From Chionis minor (Eukaryota; Chordata; Aves; Charadriiformes; Chionididae), in assembly GCA_013398295.1 (NCBI GenBank), contig VZSF01012080.1, positions 843,734-907,733 of the forward strand: a DNA stretch of 64,000 nucleotides, in the 5' to 3' direction. Every line of letters begins with the position of its first letter. Positions within the stretch are counted from its first letter, which is position 1. Made by a program: the position numbers and the translations under genes. The notes below the pieces were generated by a model. It ran no database searches, was not told the DNA's origin, and was given only the letters and a program-made list of their open reading frames with translations. Shown here piece after piece: positions 1 to 12,059 of this stretch.

Positions 1-3000
1 TGCAGAGGACATCCAAAAAGCATACAAACTCATAAGCTGTGCCTGGTAGTGAAAACATGAATGGGCAGATCTACTAATGATGAACAACGATGCAGCACAG
101 AATTTAACCTCACTCAATTGTCACAGCTTTGTCAGACTTGCTTGAATGGAGGAACTTCAGCTGAAAGGTGACTGTGTCATCTAGAACAATAATGTTCTAG
201 TCAAATGTTTTTGCATTTACTGTGCTATCATTTAATAGATTTGACTCACAATGAGCAGATGAACACAACCTTTGTGCTGCCTGGCAGTGGAAGTTTTATT
301 TTGCCTTTCCTTCTGGCCTGGCTTTTTGCTAGCTTCTGTTCAGAAGTACAGTCCTTGCCTTGCAGCAATATTGGAGGTGACAGCGATGACATTCCCGTCA
401 CTATTCATATGCACCTAATGGGTACCTCTCATGGCCTTGTGAGTCCTGGTTCTAAGTATGAAGATAAAGTGATAAAAGCAAATAACTTGCCTTGATTTCA
501 GTCATGGTTAGATGCACAGGTCCAAAGATAAGAAATAAACATGAAGTTGTTATTATGAGATATATAACAGATACATCTGCATTATATAACCACGTGTAAA
601 TTAATGCACTAATAGGAGCAGATCAAACAAAACCAAAGAAAAATATGCTTAAGGGAAAGCTTGACCCTAAAATCCTTTAGTGTTTCAATTTTGTCATGAT
701 TGCTGGCTACAGAAATTGAACCTTTCTTTTCTTTATAAAGAGATATGGTTTCTTATGAAAGTACTAGATTTGTGAAAGTAAATTTCTGTGGTATCATACT
801 ACACTTAAATTCATACAAAATGTTGTGTTTCAATACTATGGTGTAGAGAAGAAGCTCCAGAAAGACAGATACTATTGTGTAAACCTTCAAAAAAACCCTC
901 TCTAGAGCTCTAGCTACCAATACCTGGATTTCTGTGCCCCAAAATTCAGTCATACCTTTTGCCATGCAAGTCAGTTACATCTCAGAAACTTGATGCATTA
1001 GATAGATTCTTGAGATTTCCAAACAGAAACACTTCACTATAATTTGTCTTTTTTCATTCTGGCAGTTTCATCTGTTGAAGACTGTAAGTCCTTTATTTTG
1101 GTAGGCATTTGTAACAAGTATAATAGTTATTTTCTGTGGACATTTTTCTTCCTGGATTCAACTAGATTATTTGCCATGAGTAAAAAATTAATATATTTTT
1201 TCTTACTTTACAAATTAAAACTCAGAAATATTGTGTGCTTTTTTCTTTTATATAAGCCTTCATTTTAAGTTTCATCCTTATTTGAAAAAAATATAATTCT
1301 TTAGAGGGTTGTTAAGTATTAATCCATGTAATATTAGTAATTGATTTTTATCAATCTCTTGTGAAGTGGAACAATTTAGTGAGACAGGGAAAGAAATACA
1401 GTCTGTTATTCAATTAGGGGTGAAAATTTATGGTTCTTCTTTAAGACATTGAAAAGTTCATTAGTTACAGACTTTAATGCATCCTTTTCTTCTGGTGAAT
1501 ATGCATATTTCACTTTCAAAATCAGCACTAAGGTATCACATATGAGCATTTCTGATAATTCATATGACCATTTTTCACCTTGGATAAATTAATGTAATTT
1601 CTGTCTACATGTTTCTGTCAGTAACCTTATAGGATCCTGCAATTAATATAAAAACCTACCTGTGCCATACCTGTGTATTCCATTGCTGTTCCTGAAGCAG
1701 GAAAATCTGATCTGTTGAAAAGAAAAAAATATGTTCATTTTGTAACACCATTACAACTCTTTCATTTGGGAGAGTATGTAAAACCTCAGTGTACAGACTG
1801 AAAAAATGGTCAGGGACAATAGATGACTATATTACTTTTTCTTAATTTTAATGAGCAAATGGCATTCATGCTCATTCTAATTAACAGACATGACAAAAAA
1901 TAGTGATATAAAAACTATTTTAGCACAGTGCCAGATACGAATTATGGAAAATGTCAGCAATTGCCAACAAGACTACACAATCCTTCTGTGTAAAGTAATG
2001 AATACAGAGAATTCTTATAAACTATTTACATTTTAAAGAAATTCAGTATTCTTTCAGTATGTCTGTATAAATATATTCAAATATTAATGGCATTATGTAT
2101 TTTATACCAGCTCTGCACTTCCACAACTGTTTCTAGGCAAATGATTTTAAAATATTTAGAACAAATTGCACAAAAACATGTAATTGACACAGAAGTTTAA
2201 GTCTCATTTTCAAATGCCTAAGTAGCTAACGGCACCTCAATATGCAGATGGGGCCTAGCTGGAATTGCAAATATTGGCCTGTGACATGTTTACTGATTAA
2301 TCACTCAGACTATTCTCCATTAGTTATGCAGAGCATAAAAGAAGTCACCTGAGCTGCATGACATGTTCCTGAAGAGATATCATCCCACTTTACAAATAGG
2401 AAAAGTAAATAATATACAATATGTTTCCTATGAGCTTTCTGGTTTAGAGTAGCATTAGCTAAGTTCTGAACTCCTACGGGCAAAACACAGGTGCACACGT
2501 GAAAATGTAGTCTTCAGAAATCAGTGAAAAGACATAAAAAGTCTTGTTTCCTTCCTTAAAGATGAACAATACAATCTCAATATTCTCTGAATGGGCTTTC
2601 CTTGGAAATTACTTGTGTATGCAAGTTATGTCTAAATTCTCTTTAGCCTCGCCTGATGTTATCTAGAAAAATTAGACAAGAAATGTGTCCAACAGTTTTC
2701 CTTGACTAACTCAATGGAATTCTATAAGGATAAATAGAACGTGTAGTAGACAAAATTTAGGCTGACTGATCCATCCAGCTTAAACGATCGGAAATCTTAA
2801 TTTTTCAGACACTTTATTTTTTCTTAAAAATGCAAACAAACAAATAAACCCCAAAATCCCTCCTATAGAAAAAATCAAACCTGTGCTTTCCCCCATTATG
2901 CAACATTCTAATTGACAGACTCTTGAAGCTGAGAGGGCAAACATGTGACAGATATTTTTGCATTGCTTAATGTGCTGCTGGAAGCACTCAGGCATTAACG

Positions 3001-3525
3001 TGATTGTCACATGATAAGACCACATGTAGAAGTAATTGATCTGACCCACAAATGCACAGCACTATCTTAGCCTTCTTTACATACTGTTGGTAACAGCAAA
3101 ACACACCTAAAACCAAGTCCACAATCAGTGACCAGGGATGGAATAGCACTTTCTTCTCTTTGCAAAACATGTTCAACAAGCAGTTAGGCTGAGAAGGACC
3201 TTAATTTATGAAAGTGTTGTTTACATTCTGGTTTGGAAGGACCAGGCACTAGGGAGTGATTGACAGAAGCTCCAGTGTGTGTGTAGAGACTTGTAGAGAT
3301 CTTGGGAATAATATACATTTGCCTGTGGAACACTAAATGTGAGCAGTAGAAGCAAAACTTTACAGGAGCCAGAGAATTAAAACGCATTTTCATCCTCTTT
3401 TGCCCCACCTTTCTTTTTCCTCTTCTTCCTATCCCAAGCATCCCTGAGCAGTGTATGTGATACTCTTTGGTTAGTACTAAAGGCAGAAGAAAAAAAACAA
3501 GCAAGCAAATGACTTCTAGCATTTT
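1..3525. other. AT-rich non-coding DNA, no gene seen
   Basis: No recognisable protein, RNA gene or interspersed repeat was found here. The open frames present (for example 205-495 on + and 2,780-3,049 on -) are short, rich in Phe/Leu/Ser/Cys as expected of random AT-rich translation, and match no family I know. Nothing else stands out. Confidence 0.6.
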
Positions 3526-3722
3526 AGAAAGAAAAAAAAAAAAAACAAAAAACCAAGAATGCATATAAACAGAGAAGCAGGAAATGAGGATGTACTTGGA
3601 ATGATATGACACCATAAAATCAATTATTCAGAAGAACCAGGAGATGAGGCTAAAAACATAGATAGAAAACAACAACAGCAACAACAACAAGAAAAGGAGA
3701 TGGGTTAAAAAAAAAAAAAAAA
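3526..3722. repeat. A-rich simple-repeat cluster with (AAC)n
   Basis: Three low-complexity tracts lie close together: an A-rich run at about 3,530-3,552, an imperfect (AAC)n stretch at 3,668-3,690 interrupted by one AGC, and a run of 16 A at 3,707-3,722. The cluster explains the poly-Phe and poly-Leu stretches in the minus-strand open frames that cover it. No retroposon body was recognised next to the A tracts, so they are called simple repeats rather than tails. Confidence 0.8.
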
Positions 3723-6700
3723 GATCAGCCCTGTGTCCGCATAATGTTTTTCCCTGGTTTATGTAAATACATCTATGGACCTTCTCATTTTCTGTATGAG
3801 GCCACAGTATGACCATAGTACATCAAGGAAGAAGGCAGCATTTCTCTGTCACTGCTCAGAACAGTTCTTCAATAATTAAATAGCCATAACCTGAAGCTGA
3901 TCAGGCATTTAGAGCATTAGAAGTAGCTCTAGTAATGACGGGTTAAATGTCTGTGGGTGAGTGAAGATCTCAAAGAAAGAGATTAAGTGCAGTTCTACTT
4001 TGGAATTGATTCTTTAGACATTGCAAACAGAAATGTAGGGTTTGCTAGTAGAGGTTTTGTGCCAAATTTAACATGGAGGAAATACTATTGATAGCATTCG
4101 GTTACTATTTGAGCCTAGCAGCATTAATTAACCACCATCCCGTACTACTGCAGTTCCTGTAGAAAATTCTCCAAAACAACTCCCCTGCCCCATTTTTAAA
4201 CCTGGGAATTCACTAAGCAAAAATCAGAATATATAGTTTTGGAATTGAAATGCGGAGTTAAGAATGCAGAAGATTTCCTCCTCATGCATTGCTTTAAAGC
4301 ATGGGGGATTTTCATACCTCCTAGCTTTAAGCTCTTTGAGACTAGAGGCTAGTTGCATGTACAGCTGACAGGCAGAGAGGCTCCTCCAGGGACTGATTTC
4401 AGATAGGAGTCAAAGTTATGTGTCCCACGTCATTCACTAGGTGATTATCTTTCTCTTGTTTATACATAGGTCCTGGACAGACTAGCCACTAGGCATATTA
4501 TTTGGATGGGTTGTTATGCTTCCCTGATGCCTTAATTTATGCAGTATGATGAACTATTGTAGCAAAGCAAGCAGAAAATCTGCTAATACAAAGAAAAAGG
4601 GGAAAGGTTCACTACACCAGTGAATGAACAAAGAAAAAATTCAAACAAAAAAATCAGTAGTTCTTTTTAATATTGTTAGCATATTTAATGGAAGTAAAAA
4701 GGATTTTTATAGTGTTCTTCATGTATTGTCTTTGGTGAATTGATATTGATGGGTCATAGAAGAAAGAGTCCAGGTATTCTTAAACAAGACATCTTGAAGA
4801 TAGCTGACCCTCAAGCCAACCCTTATGACTCATCTGTACATAACTTTGGTTTCCTGAATTTGATCTTTCATATACCTGATTGTACCTACTGTATTCTTGA
4901 CTCAAAGGCAACTATACTCTGTGCTGTTAGCAGTGTTGGTTTTCTTGTTTTCCCCTACAAAACTCCAGGTGGCTGAGTAATTACAGCCCAGGTTCTTGTA
5001 GCTACTCTTCAAGAATCATGGTCAGGCAAAAAGGAGCAAGATAAGCCTGTGAATAGCAGCCAAGTAGAACTGCAATCTGTAGATTTTTAGAACTTTATGT
5101 ATGACTGCCTTGGGACATAAGATAACTCAAATTAGAAAGCAGCAAAAACATACTTTTTACCATAACTGGATGGAGACGAAGATACAGGGCTTTGCCACAC
5201 CACTTGGAGGCATATAAATGAAGAAATCTTTCCTGTGTGATCTAAAAGGCTCTAGAATTGCTAGCTCTGTGGGAAACCTCCAGCAGCAGCTGCATTATGG
5301 TCGGGAAGATACGTTAAAGCAAATAATATTCATTTAAGAAACCTTATTGCTACCATTAAACTTTTCCTACAATCAGAATTCACATTTATTCTTTTTGTCT
5401 CTATCATTCTCTGTGCTGACCTATATAGTCAGAAGGAAAGACTGGCAAGGGCATAAGAGAGAACTAGTTTTCTTCAAAGTAAACTTAAAAAAACAGCTTG
5501 ATGAAATATTCTCACTTTTTGGTGTGCAATATTATTCTTCATAGATCTTTTTCATCATGGTACATTATTTTATCCAGCCCCTGGATCTTGAAATTCTACC
5601 CTTCATGCAGCAGATTGCTTAGTCTGCACAGAAAATGTCACGTAGCTCTATTATAAAAGGAGCTTTCTTTCTCCAAGAAAGGTGAATTATTATATATTTA
5701 GAAGATATTCAAAGATGGTAAAGGTTCAGACTACAGAGAAAAATCTTCAATTTAATGTGAATGTGGCTCTTTGCTCTGCTGGGATTTCACTTTATTGATC
5801 TTTCAGAATGTTCCTGTCAAATGCTGTTTTGCACAGTCTGTAAGGAGTAGAGGTAACCCATCAGCAGATGTGTTGCAGGTCTTTTCTGTATGTCTCACAG
5901 AGGATGCCAGTTGGTTACACCCTGCAGCTGACAAACTCTCCAAGTTGAAGTCTCTTACATGATTAGGGCTCTACTACTTGGGAGGATGGAACGGAAAGCA
6001 GTGATAAGGCATGAGTTTAATTCATGAAAAGTAAAAGTATTAAGACAGTATGATTTTTTCCTGTTATATTTGCAACTGATGCTAAAATATGCAGCAATGT
6101 TTTCTTGGGTGGCTGCATCTCATTCTTGTCAGCTTCAGCAAATACAGTCTTCCAGAGGGGAAAACCAGAATACTTTCTGAAGACAATGAGTATATAGATG
6201 ATGCACTTATTCAGATTTCTGTGTTGGGTCTAAATCTCAGTTTCCAAACTTCTCCAGCACAGCTTACTATTTTAAACTTCCCACTGGAAATTGGAAGCCC
6301 CATGTAGACTCTCTCCAATGACCCTTCTCTAAAAAAGTAGCTATGAGTAGGTGTTGCATTTTCTATTCTGATATCTCTCATGAGATAAATAAGCACATAG
6401 TTCAGGGGACTATTTAAAAAAAAAAAAAAAGTCTGCTTGATTAGAAAGTGCTTTCTCATGCTACATTCTTGTTACTTATGCAGATCTAAATTAACCTCCA
6501 GGGACCATGACTTTATCTGACAAATCAGTTCTTCATCTGCAATTCCTGTTTTAGCTTTGTTTTGATACATGAACTTGCTTGTAAAACATTTCCTCAGAAA
6601 AGCCACTAGGGGAAACGTCAGATAACTCAATTCATCTTTTAAAATGAAACTGTGCAATCAAGAACTGTCCTGCTACAAATAACTCTGACAAGCAATGGTC

Positions 6701-8408
6701 TGTATTCTCACTTTTGTGTCTCTGTTTTATGTCAGCATTATCCTACTGAACTCAAGATAAATAGACTAATGGTAAAATTCTTAAGTATGGTGCAGGAAGG
6801 CAAAGAATCCAATTGGAATACTTTTTGTAAGTTCTAAGAAGAAGTATCTTCACTAAATACATGTGTCATGGAAAAACAATGCATACAGTTTTGGTAGCTG
6901 ACTTGTGGAGTGAGAAGAAAAAGAGTAAGGATGTTGGCTTTCACTGTAGATGGATCAGAGAGTAGTCAGCAGTTGGTGCTCTAGTGGGAACATTTTAAAG
7001 ATGCCTTGTGTCTGAACTAGCCATTGCTTAAGGGGTGATTATTGAAATCTGAAATCAAGGACATGGCAATCACTGAAAATCATAATTTTCTTCTTCCATT
7101 TAATGCTTTCAAACCTGAACTCAGGGTAGCTATGGATTGCACCTCTGGACCTGAAGGAAATAATATATTTATATCAAACCTGTTGCTGTTTTAAAGTGTA
7201 GTAACCTAAAAGAACACCAGAATTCTGCACAGTTGTTGAAACTAAGAGTCCGATGTCTTTGTACTGCTAGTAAATATATCTGAACTGTGAAATCACTTAC
7301 AAAGGCAATTGTTATTAATGAGTGTGCTTATAGTACTAGTACTATGTGTGTAATGTGAAAAAGGTGTATTCTCTGGTTGTGGGGTTTTTTTACTCTTATA
7401 AATCATATGACCATTGCCAGATAGAAAGAAGATGTAGCTTTGTCAAAAAAGGGAAATCTGTATCCTGCTACAGCTGAGGTCAGAAGTCTGAGGGTATTGT
7501 GAGAGAAAAGTTGCAGAGAAAAGTAGGAAAAATGGGCATATTTTTTACAGGAGAAACTATAGATGGATATGACTGTATTTTCTCTTTTAATTTACCAGGA
7601 AGGTCAGTCAGTTATTTAGACATACAATGAGGTTAGCACAAAATACTGACATAATATCATGCATCACTCAATGAAATCCTAAATGACTGCAGAAAATCTT
7701 AATATTGTGTCTTACCAATGGAAAATGTCTTAGTGCATAAGAATAATATGCTTTTTTGGTAATTTTTTACTGGTAAGATATTAAGCAGTATGTGAAATAC
7801 ATGAACACGAAGAACTTCGTAGTGTTCCACTCTATATAAATGTATATAAGTCTAGATTTTTTTGCAGACTTTTAAAATTTTGTACTCATTCATTTATTCT
7901 TCATGTTAATCTGGAACAAACAGTCAGTAGCTGAAAAAAAGCCTTCTGCAAATAATGTGATGCTATGTGCCCTGTGACACTGATGTTCCTCCTCCTGGGA
8001 TTTCAGAGAGGGATGCTCAGCTGTGATTAATGCGAGCAGAACGAATGTTTCTCTCCTGTGAGGATTCTGATGAATATCAGTGGAGAAAGTTCACAAAGAG
8101 GGTGCCATCAGCTAGAAATAGGCCAGTTCTATGTTTGGTCATAATGTCAAGATTAGGGGGAAAAAAGAAGAAAAATTCTACTATCATTACTGTCATTACT
8201 TAATTCCCTTGCCTTGCAGTGTTTAGAGGCCTAGGGATAACACTAGTAGGAGCAGAAAAGATAGATGCATTAAAGAATGAAAAAAATTTACACCAAACAT
8301 TTCAAATTAAGTGGTAAAACTGCAATAAACTGTTGAAACACTCTCTTTGGGAGTCTTTGGTAAATATTGATGGTACACTCAAAGCCATACAACATGAAAC
8401 AGTAAATG
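3723..8408. other. AT-rich non-coding DNA, no gene seen
   Basis: About 4.7 kb with no recognised gene or repeat family. Short homopolymers occur (an A run near 6,418-6,430, a T run near 7,384-7,390). Open frames are all under 85 residues, match no family and show no coding-like composition. Confidence 0.55.
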
Positions 8409-8961
8409 TGTGTCCTGGTTTCAGCTGGGATAGAGTTAATTTTCTTCCTAGTAACTGCTGCGTTTTGAATTTAGTGCAAAAATAATGTTGATAACACATA
8501 TTGTTTTAGTTGTTGCCAAGTAATACATCAAGTCAAAGACTTTTGCAGCTTCCCATAGAAGCTGAGAGGGAGCATAGACAGGACAACCTGGTCAAAGGAA
8601 TGTTGCCTACCATAGACGTCATGGTCAGTGTATTAATAGGAGTTGGCTGGGGGGCAGGAATCTGTGATCATTGCTTGGGATGGGCAATCGATCATTGGGT
8701 GGTAAGAGCAATTGCATTGCATCACTTTATTTTGTATATTCTTTTATTCTTATTCTTATTATCAATTAATTATTATTATTATTAATTATCATAATATTCT
8801 CTTCCGTTACTGTGCTATTAAACTGTCTTTATCTCAACCAATGGGTTGGGGTTTTTTTCCTCCTTTTTCTCTCTCTTCTCCCTACCCTACTGGGGTAGGA
8901 AAGGGGGGGGAGTGAGTGAATGGCTGAGTGATCCTAGTTGGCAGCTGGGATTAAACCATGA
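8409..8961 (+). mobile_element. Solo LTR of an avian endogenous retrovirus
   Basis: The block begins with tgtcctggtttcagctggga at 8,411 and ends with a 'cagctgggattaaaccatga' type terminus at 8,961. From memory this is the architecture of an LTR family abundant in Neoaves. Internal landmarks fit an LTR: a CRE-like gacgtcat at 8,615-8,622 in U3, a decayed TATA-like 'gtattaatag' just downstream, an (ATT)n-rich tract at about 8,747-8,790, and an ATTAAA polyadenylation signal at 8,817-8,822. The pentamer aaatg at 8,404-8,408 recurs at 8,962-8,966 and is a candidate target-site duplication; two extra bases (tg) then precede the usual TGTCC start, and the final CA is mutated, so boundaries are good to a few bases. 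No internal gag, pol or env follows, which points to LTR-LTR recombination. The family name is not assigned. The small open frame across it is not a gene. Confidence 0.85.
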
Positions 8962-9555
8962 AAATGGAGGCTCACTCTTATGATGTAATTTGAACCAGGA
9001 AAAAAAAAAAAAAGGGTTATTAAAACACCTCAAGAAGNTAATACATCAAGTCAAAGACTTTTGCAGCTTCCCATAGAAGCTGAGAGGGAGCATAGACAGG
9101 ACAACCTGGTCAAAGGAATGTTGCCTACCATAGACGTCATGGTCAGTGTATTAATAGGAGTTGGCTGGGGGGCAGGAATCTGTGATCATTGCTTGGGATG
9201 GGCAATCGATCATTGGGTGGTAAGAGCAATTGCATTGCATCACTTTATTTTGTATATTCTTTTATTCTTATTCTTATTATCAATTAATTATTATTATTAT
9301 TAATTATCATAATATTCTCTTCCGTTACTGTGCTATTAAACTGTCTTTATCTCAACCAATGGGTTGGGGTTTTTTTCCTCCTTTTTCTCTCTCTTCTCCC
9401 TACCCTACTGGGGTAGGAAAGGGGGGGGAGTGAGTGAATGGCTGAGTGATCCTAGTTGGCAGCTGGGATTAAACCATGAAAATGGAGGCTCACTCTTATG
9501 ATGTAATTTGAACCAGGAAAAAAAAAAAAAAGTGTTATTCAAACACCTCAAGAAG
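8521..9555 (+). repeat. 517-bp direct duplication around a single N (probable assembly artefact)
   Basis: Bases 8,521-9,037 and 9,039-9,555 are the same sequence at an offset of 518, separated only by an N at 9,038. I saw two differences by eye, both just after a run of 14 A: ggg versus gtg, and ttaaaa versus ttcaaa. The duplication starts inside the LTR (110 bp from its start) and ends in unique DNA, so it does not respect the element's boundaries. An unmerged contig overlap explains all of this better than a genomic tandem duplication. The second, 5'-truncated LTR copy (9,039-9,479) and the repeated open frames are therefore probably not real. Confidence 0.9.
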
Positions 9556-10320
9556 ATTCAGCAACAACAGAGTAAATATGGCACCACTGATCCTCTGTAC
9601 TCAGCTGGTTGAAAAGAAGACGTCTAGAGCATGGATTAGCTATTCTTAATTTAACACATGGGCAGGCAACACGGTCAATAAGGCACTGATATTGACACCA
9701 CAAATGTAAACTTGCCTGTTCTTTTCTCAGTAGCTCTTGGTTCATTTACCTGAAAGTAAGGCCTTCCAAATAACTCTATGTTCCCTCATAAGCTAGAAAC
9801 TTAGGCTAAACTCATTTTCTTCACTGCAGCTGAGGAATTAAGAGTTCAGGTACGTTTGGGGTGATCCTGTTGCTCTGTTTCCTGTTCTGTTAATGTTTTT
9901 CCTCATAATCTTTCTAAATCTTTCCTCATAGTGGAACTTCCAACAGCATGATATTATATTTTGTCTAACATAGTATATTACAACAGTACTTTATGTTCCT
10001 CATCCTTAAAAGAAAAAAGGGTGATCTCATATGCTTTTGACGTATTTTCAAGATGAGCACTTGCTCTGGTTTCACCAAGCATGGGTCTTACTTATGCTGA
10101 AGGTTTAGTCTGGTTCCATCAGTCTCCTTTTCTGTCTGCTTTGCAGGCCTATTTTGGTGTAGAGACATTTCTCAAGCTTGTTCTACATCCTCAGGTCTTA
10201 TCTTACAGATTTTTCTTTGCCCATATTTGCCCTTGCCTTGTTTGTGCAATCATACCAGAGGTTTGCATTTGCTCCTTTGCAGCAATCGCTATTATTTCTT
10301 TATTTAAGCTTAGCATTGTT
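9556..10320. other. Non-coding DNA, no gene seen
   Basis: Unique-looking AT-rich sequence. The overlapping open frames at 10,081-10,420 on + run into the 30-bp tandem repeat and look random. No family was recognised. Confidence 0.5.
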
Positions 10321-10391
10321 ACAAAATGCTATTAGTGGTTCTATGATATTACAAAATGCTATTAGTGGTTCTATGATATTACAAAATGCTA
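10321..10391 (+). repeat. 30-bp minisatellite, about 2.4 units
   Basis: Two identical 30-bp units lie at 10,321-10,350 and 10,351-10,380. Each begins acaaaatgct and ends ctatgatatt. A third unit is broken off after 11 bases at 10,391. Perfect identity of the two full units implies a recent slippage event or a current length polymorphism. Confidence 0.9.
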
Positions 10392-12027
10392 ATATGCCAG
10401 TTACACTTAAAATACACTAAAATGTGTACTTGTCTGGGTTTGAGACAAGCAAATACTGATCATTGCTTGTTTTGGGTGCAACACTCCTCTGCTTTGACAA
10501 AATATGGCAAGGGGGCCTTGGTTCGAGACAAGACAAAGGGGGATGGGACCCTGTTGGGGAAGGAAGGAGCTTTGTAACACTACATCCCTGTACAAGATAC
10601 TCAATAAGCATTGCAACAGTAACACCATTTCTCCTACTAGACACCTTCCACACTTTCTACAGCAAAGATACTAAAGACATACCCACGTTACCACCAGTAA
10701 TATTGCAAATCAGAATGCCACCTTCCAACACTGCAGATCATGACTATTTAACTCATGACAGTGACTATGTCCTCTGAACAAGAATGGCCTTGGCGGGCAA
10801 TGATATGTGTGTGATCCCTGAAGATCGTCCGTGCATAAGCGAAAGAACATTGTGTCACCTTCAAAAACGGTACTGTGAACTTCAGTGCAAAAAACTATGA
10901 CATTCTGGTGCACTGTTGGTACTCATAAACTGCAACAAGGACAGGTGGAATTTAATGGCCTTTCATGCTATGACTAGAATTAAGCAGTCATTCCAATAAC
11001 ACCACATTCTCTGACTTTTTTTGCCATCCTTTTTTGTGTAATTTTTCCACCTGGCTGCAGCACTCATCCTTCACCTCAAGCAATAAAATCTCTCCAGAAG
11101 TACCACTACTAGCTGTCTTCCCAGGCCATGGTTGGCCTATTCTGTGTACAACAGAAACACTGCACAACTGACACATTGAGGGGAAGGGAAAAAGACTTAT
11201 GCAGGAGCAAGCACACAGAGGAGTCATGTGCTGCTCATCTCTTGACCAAGAACTGTGCCAGGATCCAGGGACAGGAGCAAGGTTTTACATCCCAGGGGAT
11301 GTTTCTCCGTGTCTGACTGTATGTCAGGAATTGCTTCCAGCGGTGTATGCCTTCACCAGATATAATAAAATTTTTAACAAATTTCCAAATGTTAACAAGA
11401 AGAACCACACAGGCCTTGTAAATTGAGACTTTACCATTAGCAGTTGACGGAAGCTCTCTTCGTGGGCAAGTTGTCCTCTAGTTACTTACCTACAGTGCCT
11501 ACCTGTCCACTTCCCTCTGCGCCATCTGATGCTGTCCCCTACTGGAAACGGAATCCCAGTGTAATCCCTTTAGAGAGTCTTCTGTGTTATGTCTGGCATT
11601 TTGTCATCACTTATCAAGAATGTTACATTCCCTAGCTTTTTATTCTGTTTTGATTTTTTACCATAGCCTTCCACTTGCTGACACTGCTCCTCTTTTTGTT
11701 TTGCACCTTACTTCGGTGAAGGATAGTAAGAATATGTCCAAATGCTGTATTACGAAAAAGTCTGAACAAATTATATGTGAGTTTCAAAAGCTATATAGAA
11801 TGGCATTAAATATAAAACAATCCTACTGAGAGGCAAGGTATGTTAGCATGAGTACCTTATCATATTCAGAATCTGAATGGGTTTGTGTCCCATCATTCTG
11901 AATGTGAGCACAAAGAGTTCAGGTTGAATGCAGTATACTTCACTGATAGATTTTCACCCTGAAAGATTTAGTCTTTGTTGATAACACACATTTATCAACA
12001 CTTCCATTCCCAATCTGCATTGGCAGT
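10392..12027. other. Unassigned region, slightly richer in CpG and open frames
   Basis: Between about 10,386 and 11,430, overlapping open frames of 60-105 residues occur on both strands and CpG is more frequent than in the surroundings (for example gatcgtccgtgcataagcg near 10,824). This is compatible with a decayed repeat or a fortuitously open stretch. I cannot match it to any family. No splice-site arrangement or coding bias convinces me that it is a gene. Confidence 0.4.
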
Positions 12028-12059
12028 TCTTCTTTTTCTTTTTTCTTTTTTTTTTTTTT
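12028..12059. repeat. T-rich low-complexity tract
   Basis: A pyrimidine tract of about 32 bases, almost all T with a few C, ending in a run of 13 or more T. No retroposon was recognised on either side. Confidence 0.8.

Noticed and set aside
205..495. 96-residue + open frame with a hydrophobic stretch resembling a signal peptide
   Set aside because: Hydrophobic runs are frequent in AT-rich translation; nothing else supports a gene.
3184..3615. 143-residue minus-strand open frame
   Set aside because: Driven by an A-rich simple repeat that reads as poly-Phe/Leu; no domain seen.
8510..9433. Repeated pairs of open frames of 67-91 residues, apparently a duplicated small gene
   Set aside because: They lie in LTR sequence, and the second set is the assembly duplication around the N at 9,038.
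8409..9555. Two adjacent LTRs read as a tandem or as a provirus
   Set aside because: The second copy starts exactly at an N, is 5'-truncated, and duplicates unique DNA beyond the LTR end; there is no internal retroviral sequence.
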